Source: Crocinitomicaceae bacterium
GTDB lineage: Bacteria; Bacteroidota; Bacteroidia; Flavobacteriales_D; Crocinitomicaceae
Direction of reading: 5' to 3'
Assembly: GCA_020436025.1 (NCBI GenBank)
Contig: JAGQYP010000006.1
Location: 1 to 64,000 of the forward strand
DNA length: 64,000 nucleotides
Part shown: positions 33,072 to 41,839 of the stretch, one piece after another
How positions within the stretch are numbered: position 1 is the stretch's first letter
How the letters are laid out: every line of letters starts with the position of its first letter
Translations under genes and position numbers: made by a program
Notes under the pieces: model-generated
What the model was told of the DNA's origin: nothing
What the model saw: the letters and a program-made list of their open reading frames with translations, nothing else
The model's database searches: none

Positions 33072-34524
33072 AGTTCCTCTAAATACAGTGGACACAGATA
33101 AATTAGAGGTAGTATCGACTGCAAAGAAGGTGGCAGTAATCGGTGGTGGAATTGCAGGAATTTCAGCAGCTAGTAATTTGGCTGAAAAAGGTTTTCAAGT
33201 AACCTTGTTCGAAAAAGAGCATTTCCTCGGAGGCAAAGTGGGTTCTTGGGAATTTGAAAGCAATGGAGAAAAGCTGAGAGCAGAACATGGATTTCACGCT
33301 TTTTTCAGACAATACTATAATCTTCGTGACTATCTGAAAAAAATCGATGCATTCAAATATCTAATCCCAATTGAAGACTACATCATTCTTCTACAAAATG
33401 GAGATCAAATGGGGTTCAAGAATTTGGACGAAACTCCAGGTCTGAATGTTTGGGACTTGAGAAAAGAGGGCGTGATGAATTGGAAAACATTTGTGAGTCC
33501 AAAGAGTCTGCCTTTCATCCAACTTTTGAAATTTAGTGAGCAGAAAACATTTAAAAAATACGATCACCTCAGCTTCGAAAAATTTGCTAAAAAGACTGGA
33601 ATGCCTCAAAAAATGAGACTGGTATTCAATACATTCGCAAGAGCCTTTTTTTCAGAACCAGATAAAATGAGCATGGCGGAATTGATTAAAGGTTTTCATT
33701 TTTACTTCTTAAGCAATGACCATGGACTTTTATATGATGTGTTGGATGATGATTTTCAGTATACTTTCATTGATCCCGCTGCAAAATTCATGATTGATCA
33801 CGGAGTACAAATCAAGACTTCCACTCCGATCAATGAGTTAGAAAAAACTGATTCTGGATTCACTGTAAATAACGAAGCCTTTGATTATTGTGTACTTTGT
33901 ACGGATGTCAAGCACATACGCCCTTTGATTCAAAATTCTAAGGGTCTTGAAGACTATTCGAACTTTACAAAACAAATTGATCAGCTACAAGCCTCTGATC
34001 GCTATGCTGTTTATAGAATATGGACCAACAAATTTGAACAGAAAGACTGGCCATTTTTTGTTTTTACGGATAGAAAAGATTGCTTGGACAGTGTTACTTT
34101 CTATCACAAAATGGAAAATGAATCAGCGGAATGGAGCAAGCAAAACAAGGGAGGAATATTTGAACTGCATTCTTATGCTTTACCTGAAAGTCTAAAAGAA
34201 GAAGAAGCAATCAAAAAGGCTTTATTGGAAGAATTCTATTTTTATTTCCCTGAATTGAAAGACTTAGAAATCAAACACAGCTATTTCCAACATAGAAATG
34301 ATTTCCCAGCTTTTCACACTGGTTTAAGAAAGAACCGACCAGAAATTCAAACGGAGGTTCCTGGGTTGTTCCTAGCAGGTGATTGGGTTAAAATGGATAA
34401 TCCAACTATGTTAATGGAAGCTGCTTACACCAGTGGCTCAATAGCCGCGAACAAGATCATGAAGGAGGAAGGAGTTCAGGAACATCAATTATTCTGTGTG
34501 CCTTCTAAAGGAATATTGGCATAA
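33022..34524 (+). CDS. FAD-dependent oxidoreductase, CrtU/CruE-like
   Basis: A 500-residue flavoprotein of the phytoene desaturase superfamily. The dinucleotide motif VAVIGGGIAGISAASNLAEKG starts at about residue 38; a C-terminal FAD motif is in LFLAGDWVKMDNPTMLMEAA. The segment EHGFHAFFRQYYNL near residue 93 is close to the mark of CrtU/CruE beta-carotene desaturase/methyltransferases. An N-terminal basic extension of about 35 residues precedes the Rossmann fold. No phytoene synthase or lycopene cyclase is in the window, so a carotenoid substrate remains a hypothesis. Its gene overlaps the Rieske oxygenase gene. Confidence 0.8.
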   Translation: MRKQLKKKIEKKLKYYKVPLNTVDTDKLEVVSTAKKVAVIGGGIAGISAASNLAEKGFQVTLFEKEHFLGGKVGSWEFESNGEKLRAEHGFHAFFRQYYNLRDYLKKIDAFKYLIPIEDYIILLQNGDQMGFKNLDETPGLNVWDLRKEGVMNWKTFVSPKSLPFIQLLKFSEQKTFKKYDHLSFEKFAKKTGMPQKMRLVFNTFARAFFSEPDKMSMAELIKGFHFYFLSNDHGLLYDVLDDDFQYTFIDPAAKFMIDHGVQIKTSTPINELEKTDSGFTVNNEAFDYCVLCTDVKHIRPLIQNSKGLEDYSNFTKQIDQLQASDRYAVYRIWTNKFEQKDWPFFVFTDRKDCLDSVTFYHKMENESAEWSKQNKGGIFELHSYALPESLKEEEAIKKALLEEFYFYFPELKDLEIKHSYFQHRNDFPAFHTGLRKNRPEIQTEVPGLFLAGDWVKMDNPTMLMEAAYTSGSIAANKIMKEEGVQEHQLFCVPSKGILA

Positions 34525-34552
34525 AAAAAGCCGGACAATCGCCCGGCTTTTT
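34525..34552. terminator. Bidirectional terminator between convergent genes
   Basis: AAAAAGCCGG (34525-34534) pairs with CCGGCTTTTT (34543-34552) across an 8-base loop, between the FAD enzyme gene and the leftward adhesin gene. Confidence 0.85.
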
Positions 34553-34571
34553 CTCAATCAAAAATATTATT

Positions 34572-37001
34572 CTAGAATTTCTTCATCGCTCTGACATAAG
34601 TAAGTCCAGTTTTTGTAGTCTGAGTGATTTGGTATGTCTGTGCATTAATTTGTAATGCCATTGTTGAAGCTCCTCCTTGAGAACTAGACCAATAAACAAG
34701 TGTTGAAGCACTTTGGTGTTTGATCACTGTTCCTCCAGCAGCTGCAATACCAATATTCGCAATACCTCTTCTGTTGAATAACAAAGTTAATTCATCAATC
34801 GAAGGCAAATACCAACCTGCTCCGTGTCCTTGACACCAAGTTCCCGCAGAAGAACCTAATCCTACAATTTGAGTTGTATTTGTTTCCCCATCGTAACTTG
34901 TATTTGTTGGTAATAAAGTTCCTGTATTCGAACACATTTGTCCAAATCCTTCATCTTTACTTACTAACAAACCGTGTTGAGTTCCATCCAAATCTTCATA
35001 CAAGAAGAATACGATTCCGTTAAGTGTATCTTGCCCTAAGTAAAACTTGTGGCTTGTTCCACCTCCACCTCCTCCAGAAGGAGTAGTCCAAGAATAGTTT
35101 CCAGAACCGTCTGTAGTTAACATGTCTCCATTTGATCCACCAGCTGGTAATTCAATCTCATTAGTTGGGTCAGCATCCGCATCGTTTGGTGAAGTGATAT
35201 ATCCATTGTTTGCTACAAATGCATCTACTGCTGCTTCGTTCAACTGTGTATCTGTATCTACTGTTTGATTAACCCAAGTATAGTTTCCAGAACCATCTGT
35301 TTGTAACACCTGACCATTTGATCCACCTGCTGGTAATTCGATCTCGTTAGTAGGGTCTCCATCTAATTCTGTATCTAACTTGTTATTCCAATTTGTGATA
35401 TCCGCATTCGTAATACCTGCCGCTGGAGAAGCTCCATAAACAGGGTCAACTTCTGAACCTGCCGCTGGTGAAACCCAAGAGTAGTTGCCAGCTCCATCTG
35501 TTTGAAGCAATTGACCGTTGGAACCACCTGCTGGTAATTCGATCTCGTTGGTTGGGTCAGCATCCGCATCGTTTGGTGATGTGATGTATCCATTGTTTGC
35601 AACAAATGCATCTACTGCAGCTTCGTTCAACTGAGTATCTGTATCCACTGTTTGGTTTACCCAAGTGTAGTTACCAGAACCATCTGTTTGTAATACCTGA
35701 CCATTTGATCCACCCGCTGGTAATTCGATCTCGTTAGTAGGGTCTCCATCTAATTCTGTATCTAACTTGTTATTCCAATTTGTGATATCCGCATTCGTAA
35801 TACCTGCTGCTGGAGAAGCTCCATATACAGGATCTGCTTCAACTCCACCTGCTGGGGCAACCCATGCATAGTTACCAGAGCCATCTGTTTGAAGAATGTC
35901 ACCATTATTCCCACCTGCTGGTAATTCGATCTCATTTGTTGGGTCTCCATCCGCTTCTGCAGTTAAATATCCATTGTTTGCAACAAATGCATCAACCGCT
36001 GTTTCGTCCAACTGCGTATCTGTATCTACTGTTTGAGCAGTCCAAGAATAAACTCCTGAACCATTAGTTTGTAGAACATATCCATTCAAACCTCCTGCAG
36101 GTAATTCAATCTCGTTAGTTGGATCTGAATCCGCATCGTTTGGTGAAGTAATGTATCCGTTGTTGGCAACAAAAGCATCAACAGCAGTTTCATCTAATTG
36201 TGTATCCGTGTCTACTGTTTGTGGTACCCAAGTATATACTCCAGATCCATTGGTTTGAAGTACATATCCATTCACCCCACCTGCTGGTAATTCAATTTCG
36301 TTGGTTGGATCCGCATCCGCATCATCCGGACTCGTGATATATCCATTATTAGAAACGTATAAATCAACAGCTGCTTCGTTCAATACTGCTTGGTTTACCC
36401 AGGAGTAGTTTCCAGAACCATCTGTTTGTAAAACCTGACCGTTTGATCCACCTACAGGTAATTCGATCTCGTTGGTTGGGTCTCCATCGACCTCAGCGTC
36501 TAATTTATTATTCCATGCTGTCGTATCCGCACCTGTAATTCCTGCAGCTAAAGAAGCAGCATAAACTGGATCCGTTTCGTTCAAAGTTCCAGAAATTGAT
36601 TCAGCTGTTTTCGCATGTAAAGCGTAAGGCACACTCATCAACTGGCTTGTTCCAGTAATAGTGTAGTTTGTACCCCCCGCAGGATCTGTTTCTGTTTTGA
36701 TAAAATAAGGTCCGTTCCCCCAGTCGATCGTAGTGAAATCTCCTGAAACAACTGTTCCTGTACCAATTTCCGTAGTGACCAAACCATTATTGTTAGTCGT
36801 CGGTGTCAAAGTTTCTACATAAACTGGCGTACCAGTTGCAGAACCTTGTAAAATAGAAACCTGCATACCTACAGTCTGGTTAGCAAGTAAACTGTTAGAA
36901 GCATCTCTCACAACAGCCTGATAAGTCATTTTCTCCGGAGTTTGGGAAAATGCACTTGTTCCACATAAAATCGCAAAAGCGAATAAGTAAATTTTCTTCA
37001 T
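34572..37001 (-). CDS. Repeat-rich surface protein with DUF1566/Lcl-type C-terminal domain
   Basis: An 809-residue exported protein: signal peptide (1-19), an N-terminal domain common to flavobacterial tail-fibre-like proteins (MTYQAVVRDASNSLL), then about 500 residues of repeats built on DGDPTNEIELPAGGSNGQVL, LQTDGSGNYTWV, VDTDTQLNEAAVDAFVANNG and NADITNWNNKLD modules. The last 150 residues are a Lcl/DUF1566 domain (GWYLPSIDELTLLFNRRG, YWSSSQGG, YVRAMKKF), which has a C-type-lectin-like fold in relatives. Likely adhesin. One 387-bp block (129 residues) is repeated nearly unchanged, so recent duplication is visible. Confidence 0.82.
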   Translation of the reverse strand: MKKIYLFAFAILCGTSAFSQTPEKMTYQAVVRDASNSLLANQTVGMQVSILQGSATGTPVYVETLTPTTNNNGLVTTEIGTGTVVSGDFTTIDWGNGPYFIKTETDPAGGTNYTITGTSQLMSVPYALHAKTAESISGTLNETDPVYAASLAAGITGADTTAWNNKLDAEVDGDPTNEIELPVGGSNGQVLQTDGSGNYSWVNQAVLNEAAVDLYVSNNGYITSPDDADADPTNEIELPAGGVNGYVLQTNGSGVYTWVPQTVDTDTQLDETAVDAFVANNGYITSPNDADSDPTNEIELPAGGLNGYVLQTNGSGVYSWTAQTVDTDTQLDETAVDAFVANNGYLTAEADGDPTNEIELPAGGNNGDILQTDGSGNYAWVAPAGGVEADPVYGASPAAGITNADITNWNNKLDTELDGDPTNEIELPAGGSNGQVLQTDGSGNYTWVNQTVDTDTQLNEAAVDAFVANNGYITSPNDADADPTNEIELPAGGSNGQLLQTDGAGNYSWVSPAAGSEVDPVYGASPAAGITNADITNWNNKLDTELDGDPTNEIELPAGGSNGQVLQTDGSGNYTWVNQTVDTDTQLNEAAVDAFVANNGYITSPNDADADPTNEIELPAGGSNGDMLTTDGSGNYSWTTPSGGGGGGTSHKFYLGQDTLNGIVFFLYEDLDGTQHGLLVSKDEGFGQMCSNTGTLLPTNTSYDGETNTTQIVGLGSSAGTWCQGHGAGWYLPSIDELTLLFNRRGIANIGIAAAGGTVIKHQSASTLVYWSSSQGGASTMALQINAQTYQITQTTKTGLTYVRAMKKF

Positions 37002-37005
37002 AACA

Positions 37006-37488
37006 TTAGTTTTTGATCACTTTAAAAGATTTGATAGGTTTATCCTCTTTAAAAATATTTAAGTAGTAATTTCCTGGAGGATTATCTCCTAAAGAAATTT
37101 GAGTTTCGACTTGATTAATATTATTTTCTTCCACTAATCTACCTTGAGAATCATAAACTTTAAATTCAACTCCCGTCAAATCTAAACCTCCAATATTGAG
37201 ATTTAAGTTCTCTCTGGTTGGATTGGGAAATAAAATAATAGATAAATCCTTGTAGTTCTCGACTACATCTAAGGTTTGGATTTCATAAGGTTGTTGAACA
37301 CCTTCTCCAATCGTACCAACGGATCCTGAATTAGTCAGATACGAAACCTGACCTATAGAATAAGAAACAGATCCACCACTTCCTGTGGCTTCTCCACCCG
37401 AAGCAACTGGTGCTTCTTGAGCCTGAAGACCTGAAAATGCAAAGACAGCAATCCCAAGCGTGAATAGGCGAGTATTTTTAACTTTCAT
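37006..37488 (-). CDS. Small T9SS type A sorting-domain protein
   Basis: A 160-residue protein: signal peptide (1-23, GLQAQE), a short region SGGEATGSGGSVSYSIGQVSYLTN of a type often encoded before repeat adhesins in flavobacteria, and a T9SS type A domain (about 84-160, IILFPNPTRENLNLNI). Four bases separate it from the adhesin gene downstream on the same strand. A role as a surface partner of that adhesin is inferred from linkage only. Confidence 0.82.
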   Translation of the reverse strand: MKVKNTRLFTLGIAVFAFSGLQAQEAPVASGGEATGSGGSVSYSIGQVSYLTNSGSVGTIGEGVQQPYEIQTLDVVENYKDLSIILFPNPTRENLNLNIGGLDLTGVEFKVYDSQGRLVEENNINQVETQISLGDNPPGNYYLNIFKEDKPIKSFKVIKN

Positions 37489-37639
37489 GGTTTGTAATTC
37501 TGGTTTTCGCTCTCAGTTAACCCGTTCAGAAAGACCATTTTGAGACTATTAAACGATAGTTGTAAAATAAAGTTTCGTTCTCATGGACTTTTCATCCGCG
37601 TTATAAGCAAGCCACAAATTACAACAAAAACAAATTGAA

Positions 37640-37987
37640 TCAAAATATTAATTCATCTTTTGGATCCCAAAAAACCTGTGCGTAACCAATAATTTGGTCA
37701 TTTTCAATCACATGTCCTTCAGCTTCTAATTTTTCTTGCATTGCAGTAGGAGAAGAAAAATGCATTTTCCCAGTGAGTAAGCCATTTCGATTCACTACTC
37801 TATGAGCTGGAAAGGGGTCCTCTAACTTATGAGAAGCATTCATGGCCCAACCTACCATTCTTGAAGATTTAGGGGTTCCCAGACATTTTGCAATCGCCCC
37901 ATAACTGGTTACTCTGCCTTCTGGAATAAGCCTTACGATCTCAAATACAGAATCGAAAAAGTCTTTATGTTTTTCGGAAATTTTCAT
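37640..37987 (-). CDS. Alkyltransferase-like protein (ATL) of the MGMT family
   Basis: A 115-residue protein with the MGMT DNA-binding fold: IPEGRVTSYGAIAKCLGTPKSSRMVGWAM carries the helix-turn-helix and the Arg finger region. The alkyl-accepting motif PCHRV reads PAHRVVNRNG here, so the methyl-acceptor Cys is Ala. It therefore cannot be a direct-reversal transferase; ATL proteins (E. coli YbaZ, yeast Atl1) instead bind O6-alkylguanine and flag it for nucleotide excision repair. The stop is adjacent to the trmB gene on the same strand, so they are likely co-transcribed. Confidence 0.9.
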   Translation of the reverse strand: MKISEKHKDFFDSVFEIVRLIPEGRVTSYGAIAKCLGTPKSSRMVGWAMNASHKLEDPFPAHRVVNRNGLLTGKMHFSSPTAMQEKLEAEGHVIENDQIIGYAQVFWDPKDELIF

Positions 37988-38668
37988 TTAATCAACTTGA
38001 AATCGACAATATTTGATGATATGACCTTTAGAAGCAAATAATTTTTCATAGTGGGTTCGAATATTGAGTACTTCTTTTTCGTCTTCAGATAAATTGTCAA
38101 AATAGTCCCCATAGACATCTCCGGTGGACTCAATCATTTTGTAACCATTCTCTTTTATTTCTTCTAAGGTGAATTCATATAATAAGTCTGAATCTGTTTT
38201 TAAATGAATCACCCCACCAGGCTTTAAGAACTTTCTATATCTATTGATAAATAATGGTCCCGTCAATCTCTTTCTTGGTTTTTCTTTTTGAGGATCCGAA
38301 AAGGTTAACCAAATTTCATCAACTTCCCCTTCACCAAAAAATCGATCAATAAAATCGATCTTACTTCGAATAAAACCTACATTTTCCAAGTTATGCTCCT
38401 CCACATCCTTTGCCCCTCTCCAAATTCTGGCGCCTTTAATGTCCACCCCTATGAAATTCTTATCAGGATATTTCTTTCCAAGACCAACGCTATATTCTCC
38501 TTTTCCACATCCCAATTCAATGATTAACGGCCCTTCTTTCCCGAAAAACTCTAGGCACCACTTTCCTTTTAAATGAAAATCATCATTCTTAATATCCTCC
38601 ATGGACGGCTGAATCACTCGGTCCATCCCCTTCATCTCATTAAATCGCTCTAGTTTTCTCTTTGCCAT
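37988..38668 (-). CDS. trmB: tRNA (guanosine(46)-N7)-methyltransferase
   Basis: A 226-residue SAM methyltransferase that forms m7G46 in tRNA variable loops. Diagnostic: IIELGCGKGEYSVGLGKKYPDKNFIGVDIKG is the SAM site (cited here as GCGKGEYS at about 55), followed by IWLTFSDPQKEKPRKR (catalytic Asp and basic RNA contact) and the C-terminal YEKLFASKGHIIKY. The ATG at 38668 (MAKRKLERF) is preferred to the upstream reading. Start sites of this gene and the divergent glycosyltransferase are only about 31 bases apart, so their promoters overlap. Confidence 0.94.
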   Translation of the reverse strand: MAKRKLERFNEMKGMDRVIQPSMEDIKNDDFHLKGKWCLEFFGKEGPLIIELGCGKGEYSVGLGKKYPDKNFIGVDIKGARIWRGAKDVEEHNLENVGFIRSKIDFIDRFFGEGEVDEIWLTFSDPQKEKPRKRLTGPLFINRYRKFLKPGGVIHLKTDSDLLYEFTLEEIKENGYKMIESTGDVYGDYFDNLSEDEKEVLNIRTHYEKLFASKGHIIKYCRFQVD

Positions 38669-38699
38669 CTTGAAAAATATCGACAAATTTAAAAACTCT

Positions 38700-39668
38700 A
38701 TGACAAATCCTTTGATTCCAAAATTCCAAAATAAAAAAATTGCCTATTCCGTTCTGAACTGGGGCATGGGTCACCTTACTCGAAGTCTGTCTGTTTTCAA
38801 AGAGTTAAGTAAAAACAATGAGGTTCATTTTTTTGGTGATGTGGATCAAATTAACTTCTTGAAGGTTGAAGATTGCCAAATTGTATATCACGAATTTTCG
38901 AATTACAATCTCAACTTTTCTGGAAAATCATTTTTAGTTGAAATGATCTTTAATTCTCCTAGAATGATCCAGGCGATCCAAGTCGAAAATGCACAAATTC
39001 AAAAAATACAGGAGAAAGAAAACTTCGATCTTATTATTTCAGACAACAGATTTGGTTTTCGGATAGAGGGAGTAAAGTCTGTAATACTAACTCATCAGCT
39101 CAATATCAAATCTCCTCTTTTTGAAAAACAAGGAAGTAAACTCAATCAAATCTATCTAAACAAATTTGATGAAATATGGGTGCCAGATGATGCTAACCAC
39201 ACCTTTTCAGGGGAATTAAGTCGTGCTGAACTGAAAAAACCAGTCATTTTCCTGGGGAATATTTCGGATCTTAAATGTACATACTCACCTAAAACAATCG
39301 ATTATTTCGTGATTGGTTCCGGACCTGAACCCTATCGATCTGAATTTATGATGAAAATGTACCATCACCTTTCCACTTTGGGTAAAAAAGTGGTGATGAC
39401 GGGCTTCCCTAAATTTGAATCGGAATATGAAAATATTATCATCCAAGAGCAAATGAATCGAAATCAAATTGAAGAAAACATCAACCAGGCCCATTGTGTT
39501 TTATCGAAAGCTGGATACACGACTCTCCTAGATCTGGCTCAATGTAAAGCCAAAGCAATCCTATTCCCAACAAAAACCCAATATGAACAGGAGTATTTAG
39601 CTGAGCATCTGAATAACCATCCACACTTCACTTTTCTAAGTGAAACCGAGATCTCTTCTATTGACTAA
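38700..39668 (+). CDS. GT-B glycosyltransferase (MurG/family 28-like)
   Basis: A 322-residue predicted glycosyltransferase. The N-terminus KKIAYSVLNWGMGHLTRSLSV matches the sugar-nucleotide transferase opening of the GT28-like group, and IIQEQMNRNQIEENINQAHCVLSKAGYTTLLDLAQCKAKAILFP is the donor-binding half (SKAGYTTLLD near 270). An ATG at 38700 is used instead of a TTG at 38670. Acceptor and product unknown; cell-surface glycan synthesis is likely. It converges on and overlaps the copper monooxygenase gene by 11 bases. Confidence 0.82.
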   Translation: MTNPLIPKFQNKKIAYSVLNWGMGHLTRSLSVFKELSKNNEVHFFGDVDQINFLKVEDCQIVYHEFSNYNLNFSGKSFLVEMIFNSPRMIQAIQVENAQIQKIQEKENFDLIISDNRFGFRIEGVKSVILTHQLNIKSPLFEKQGSKLNQIYLNKFDEIWVPDDANHTFSGELSRAELKKPVIFLGNISDLKCTYSPKTIDYFVIGSGPEPYRSEFMMKMYHHLSTLGKKVVMTGFPKFESEYENIIIQEQMNRNQIEENINQAHCVLSKAGYTTLLDLAQCKAKAILFPTKTQYEQEYLAEHLNNHPHFTFLSETEISSID

Positions 39669-41243
39669 CTACAAATTTTTCCGTGAAATCTTGTCCTCTG
39701 TATCGGATTCCAAAGAAATAAGTTCCAGAAGCCAGCCCACTAACGTTGTAGTCAATCGTTGATCTTCCTTTTGGATAAAACTTATTCTTTTCTATTATTT
39801 CAATTCTTTTTCCACTCATGTCATAAATACCAAGCGTGATTTTCTCTCCTTCAGCCAAACTGAATCCCATTTTAATGTTTCCATTGGCTGGGTTTGGGAA
39901 AATTGGGTAAATCTTAGTTAGTGGCACCGTTAATTCACCTTCCTCTGTGCTTAACTGCAAGTTTTCATCTCCAGCCTGATAAGGAACATAATCAAAAAAG
40001 CAGTAGAACATTTCATCTGCGGTATTATCCCCAAAAAACACCCATTGTGGCGGACTATTTGGATTGGTTGGATTGCTGCTGGTATTGTCATAAGTGGCTT
40101 CTACATAAACAGTGGAACCTGCTGTAATTTTTACCAAATTTTGAAATGCATATCGATACTGATAATTAAAATCCCAATCATCAATTTTTATTAATTGTGT
40201 TGTATCTCCTTGAGAACTCACTGAATAAGCCAACCAAGATTTCCCAACCAAATGTGCATGCGGCATAATCGATAGCAAAGAAACATCTACTGGTACGGTA
40301 TAAGATCCTTTAAAAGAAACCACTTGGTCTGGTGGAATTTGAAAAGGAACTGTTAAATGGGCTTGACTCATCCAAACTGTTTGCACATATCTTGGTGCCG
40401 CTGTTTGGGCAAAAAAGAGATTAATGTGCGAGGAGTCATAATCCAAAACCGGAGATGGAGCATAATGCATCTGCAGTAATATCTTAGAATTTGGATAGAT
40501 TTTCTTACTCATTCCGGGAGGAAAGAATCTTGGGGTTTGACCAGGAGCCCAAATCTGATATGCAAATTCTGTTGGACTAAATCCAAATCCACCATACATT
40601 TCATAACCATAAGCAGGATCCGCTGCATCTAAAGCATCTGCTTGATTTGTGGTATCCATTCCAATTACTGCATGGTGACAAATCGTTGCATTTCCTGCTC
40701 TGAACTCAATTGCTTTCACTTCTTCTACTTGAGTAACTCCAGGATCCAAAACAAAAACCTGATAATGATCTTGATTAGTTCCCTGATGTGCATACATTTG
40801 ATCCATTGAAACCACAACATCCGGAGTTCCTAAAACCGAACCTGTTGGGAAATTTGGCATGGCGGCTTCATTTAAAGGATCTCCAGCAGGCATTCCCCCA
40901 TCATACCAGTCTGCAATAGTCTGAATTTCCGCATCTGTCAAGACGTTCTCATCTAAGAAGTGACGGTAATCAGGATCTGCTTTCCAAGGCGGCATGTATT
41001 TGATTCCGGTTACATATTTCACCATAGCGCCATATGCTGTAACCTCAGAAATATTCGATAGGGGCATTGGGCCAATTTCTCCTGTTCGATGACATTTGGT
41101 ACAATGATTATAAATAATGGGAGAAATATCCTCATAATAAGTCGGAGTTGGAGGTTTTGGAGGCTCCACTTTTACCACTAGGTTCATGGAGATATTAACA
41201 ACTCCTACTATCAGCAATATGCCTAATAAAATTTTTTTTTCAT
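39658..41243 (-). CDS. Cytochrome c / copper type II monooxygenase-like T9SS protein (start frameshifted)
   Basis: About 528 residues once repaired. An N-terminal heme c motif CTKCH near residue 48, then a copper monooxygenase-like double domain (ICHHAVIGMD, LQMHYAP, MPHAHLVGKSW; His/Met copper ligands as in PHM/DBM-type enzymes), and a T9SS type A domain (IFPNPANGNIKMGF). The open frame begins at 41217 with TTG, but an ATG at 41243 followed by nine A would, with ten A, read MKKKILLGILLIVGVVNIS, a proper signal anchor. The gene is thus one base out of frame at its start. Pairs with the redoxin gene three bases upstream. Confidence 0.78.
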
Positions 41244-41246
41244 GAT

Positions 41247-41756
41247 TTATTGATGTTTCGTAATAAAGCAGCCTACGGCCTGTGTTTTCGCCACTGCAAT
41301 TTTCTCTTGTTTTTCAATACTATTTAATGCATTTACCAAATCATCCGATTGCACTTGTTGTTTTCGTTGTCCTACACGATAATAATTATCATCAATCCTC
41401 CCTCGATAGTACACACTGTCTTGATCGGCATTGTAAACAAATACTTCCGGGGTAACATCCGCATTCAGTTTTTTCACCCAATAATGGTCTTGATCGATAA
41501 TATGTCGAAATTCCAGTTTATACTTCTTCTTGTACTTTTCTATCGTTTCCTCATTGGAAAGTTTATTGGGAAACACTAGTACAATCTCATAAGGATATTG
41601 ATCAGCAATTTCTCTGAGCTTTTTGGTATAATATTGACAGATGGGGCAAGTTTCGGCAACAAAGACAAAAATTGTAGGTTGTTGATTTGTTTCTGAGACT
41701 TTAGCATCAGAAAAAGAAACAAGAAGTGGAAGCAATATAAATAGTAGTAATTTCAT
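41247..41756 (-). CDS. Thioredoxin-like redoxin, exported
   Basis: A 169-residue exported thioredoxin-fold protein: signal peptide (1-18, SFSDAK), active site Cys37-Pro-Ile-Cys40 in ETCPICQYYTKKLR, the cis-Pro region ADVTPEVFVYN, and an unusual C-terminal tail TQAVGCFITK with one more Cys. It is encoded directly before the cytochrome c/copper monooxygenase gene, a pairing I recall as frequent in flavobacteria, which suggests a part in maturing heme or copper sites of that enzyme. That role is inferred. Confidence 0.85.
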   Translation of the reverse strand: MKLLLFILLPLLVSFSDAKVSETNQQPTIFVFVAETCPICQYYTKKLREIADQYPYEIVLVFPNKLSNEETIEKYKKKYKLEFRHIIDQDHYWVKKLNADVTPEVFVYNADQDSVYYRGRIDDNYYRVGQRKQQVQSDDLVNALNSIEKQEKIAVAKTQAVGCFITKHQ

Positions 41757-41839
41757 GTGATTCAGAAAATTACAAAAATTTCGTTAGAAATAAAATACCC
41801 CTCTTAGACAAATGAGAATCAGAAAGGTTTAAAAAGAAA

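Noticed and set aside
36850-37001. Diversity-generating retroelement target at the adhesin
   Set aside because: No reverse transcriptase, template repeat or A-biased variable region seen in the window.
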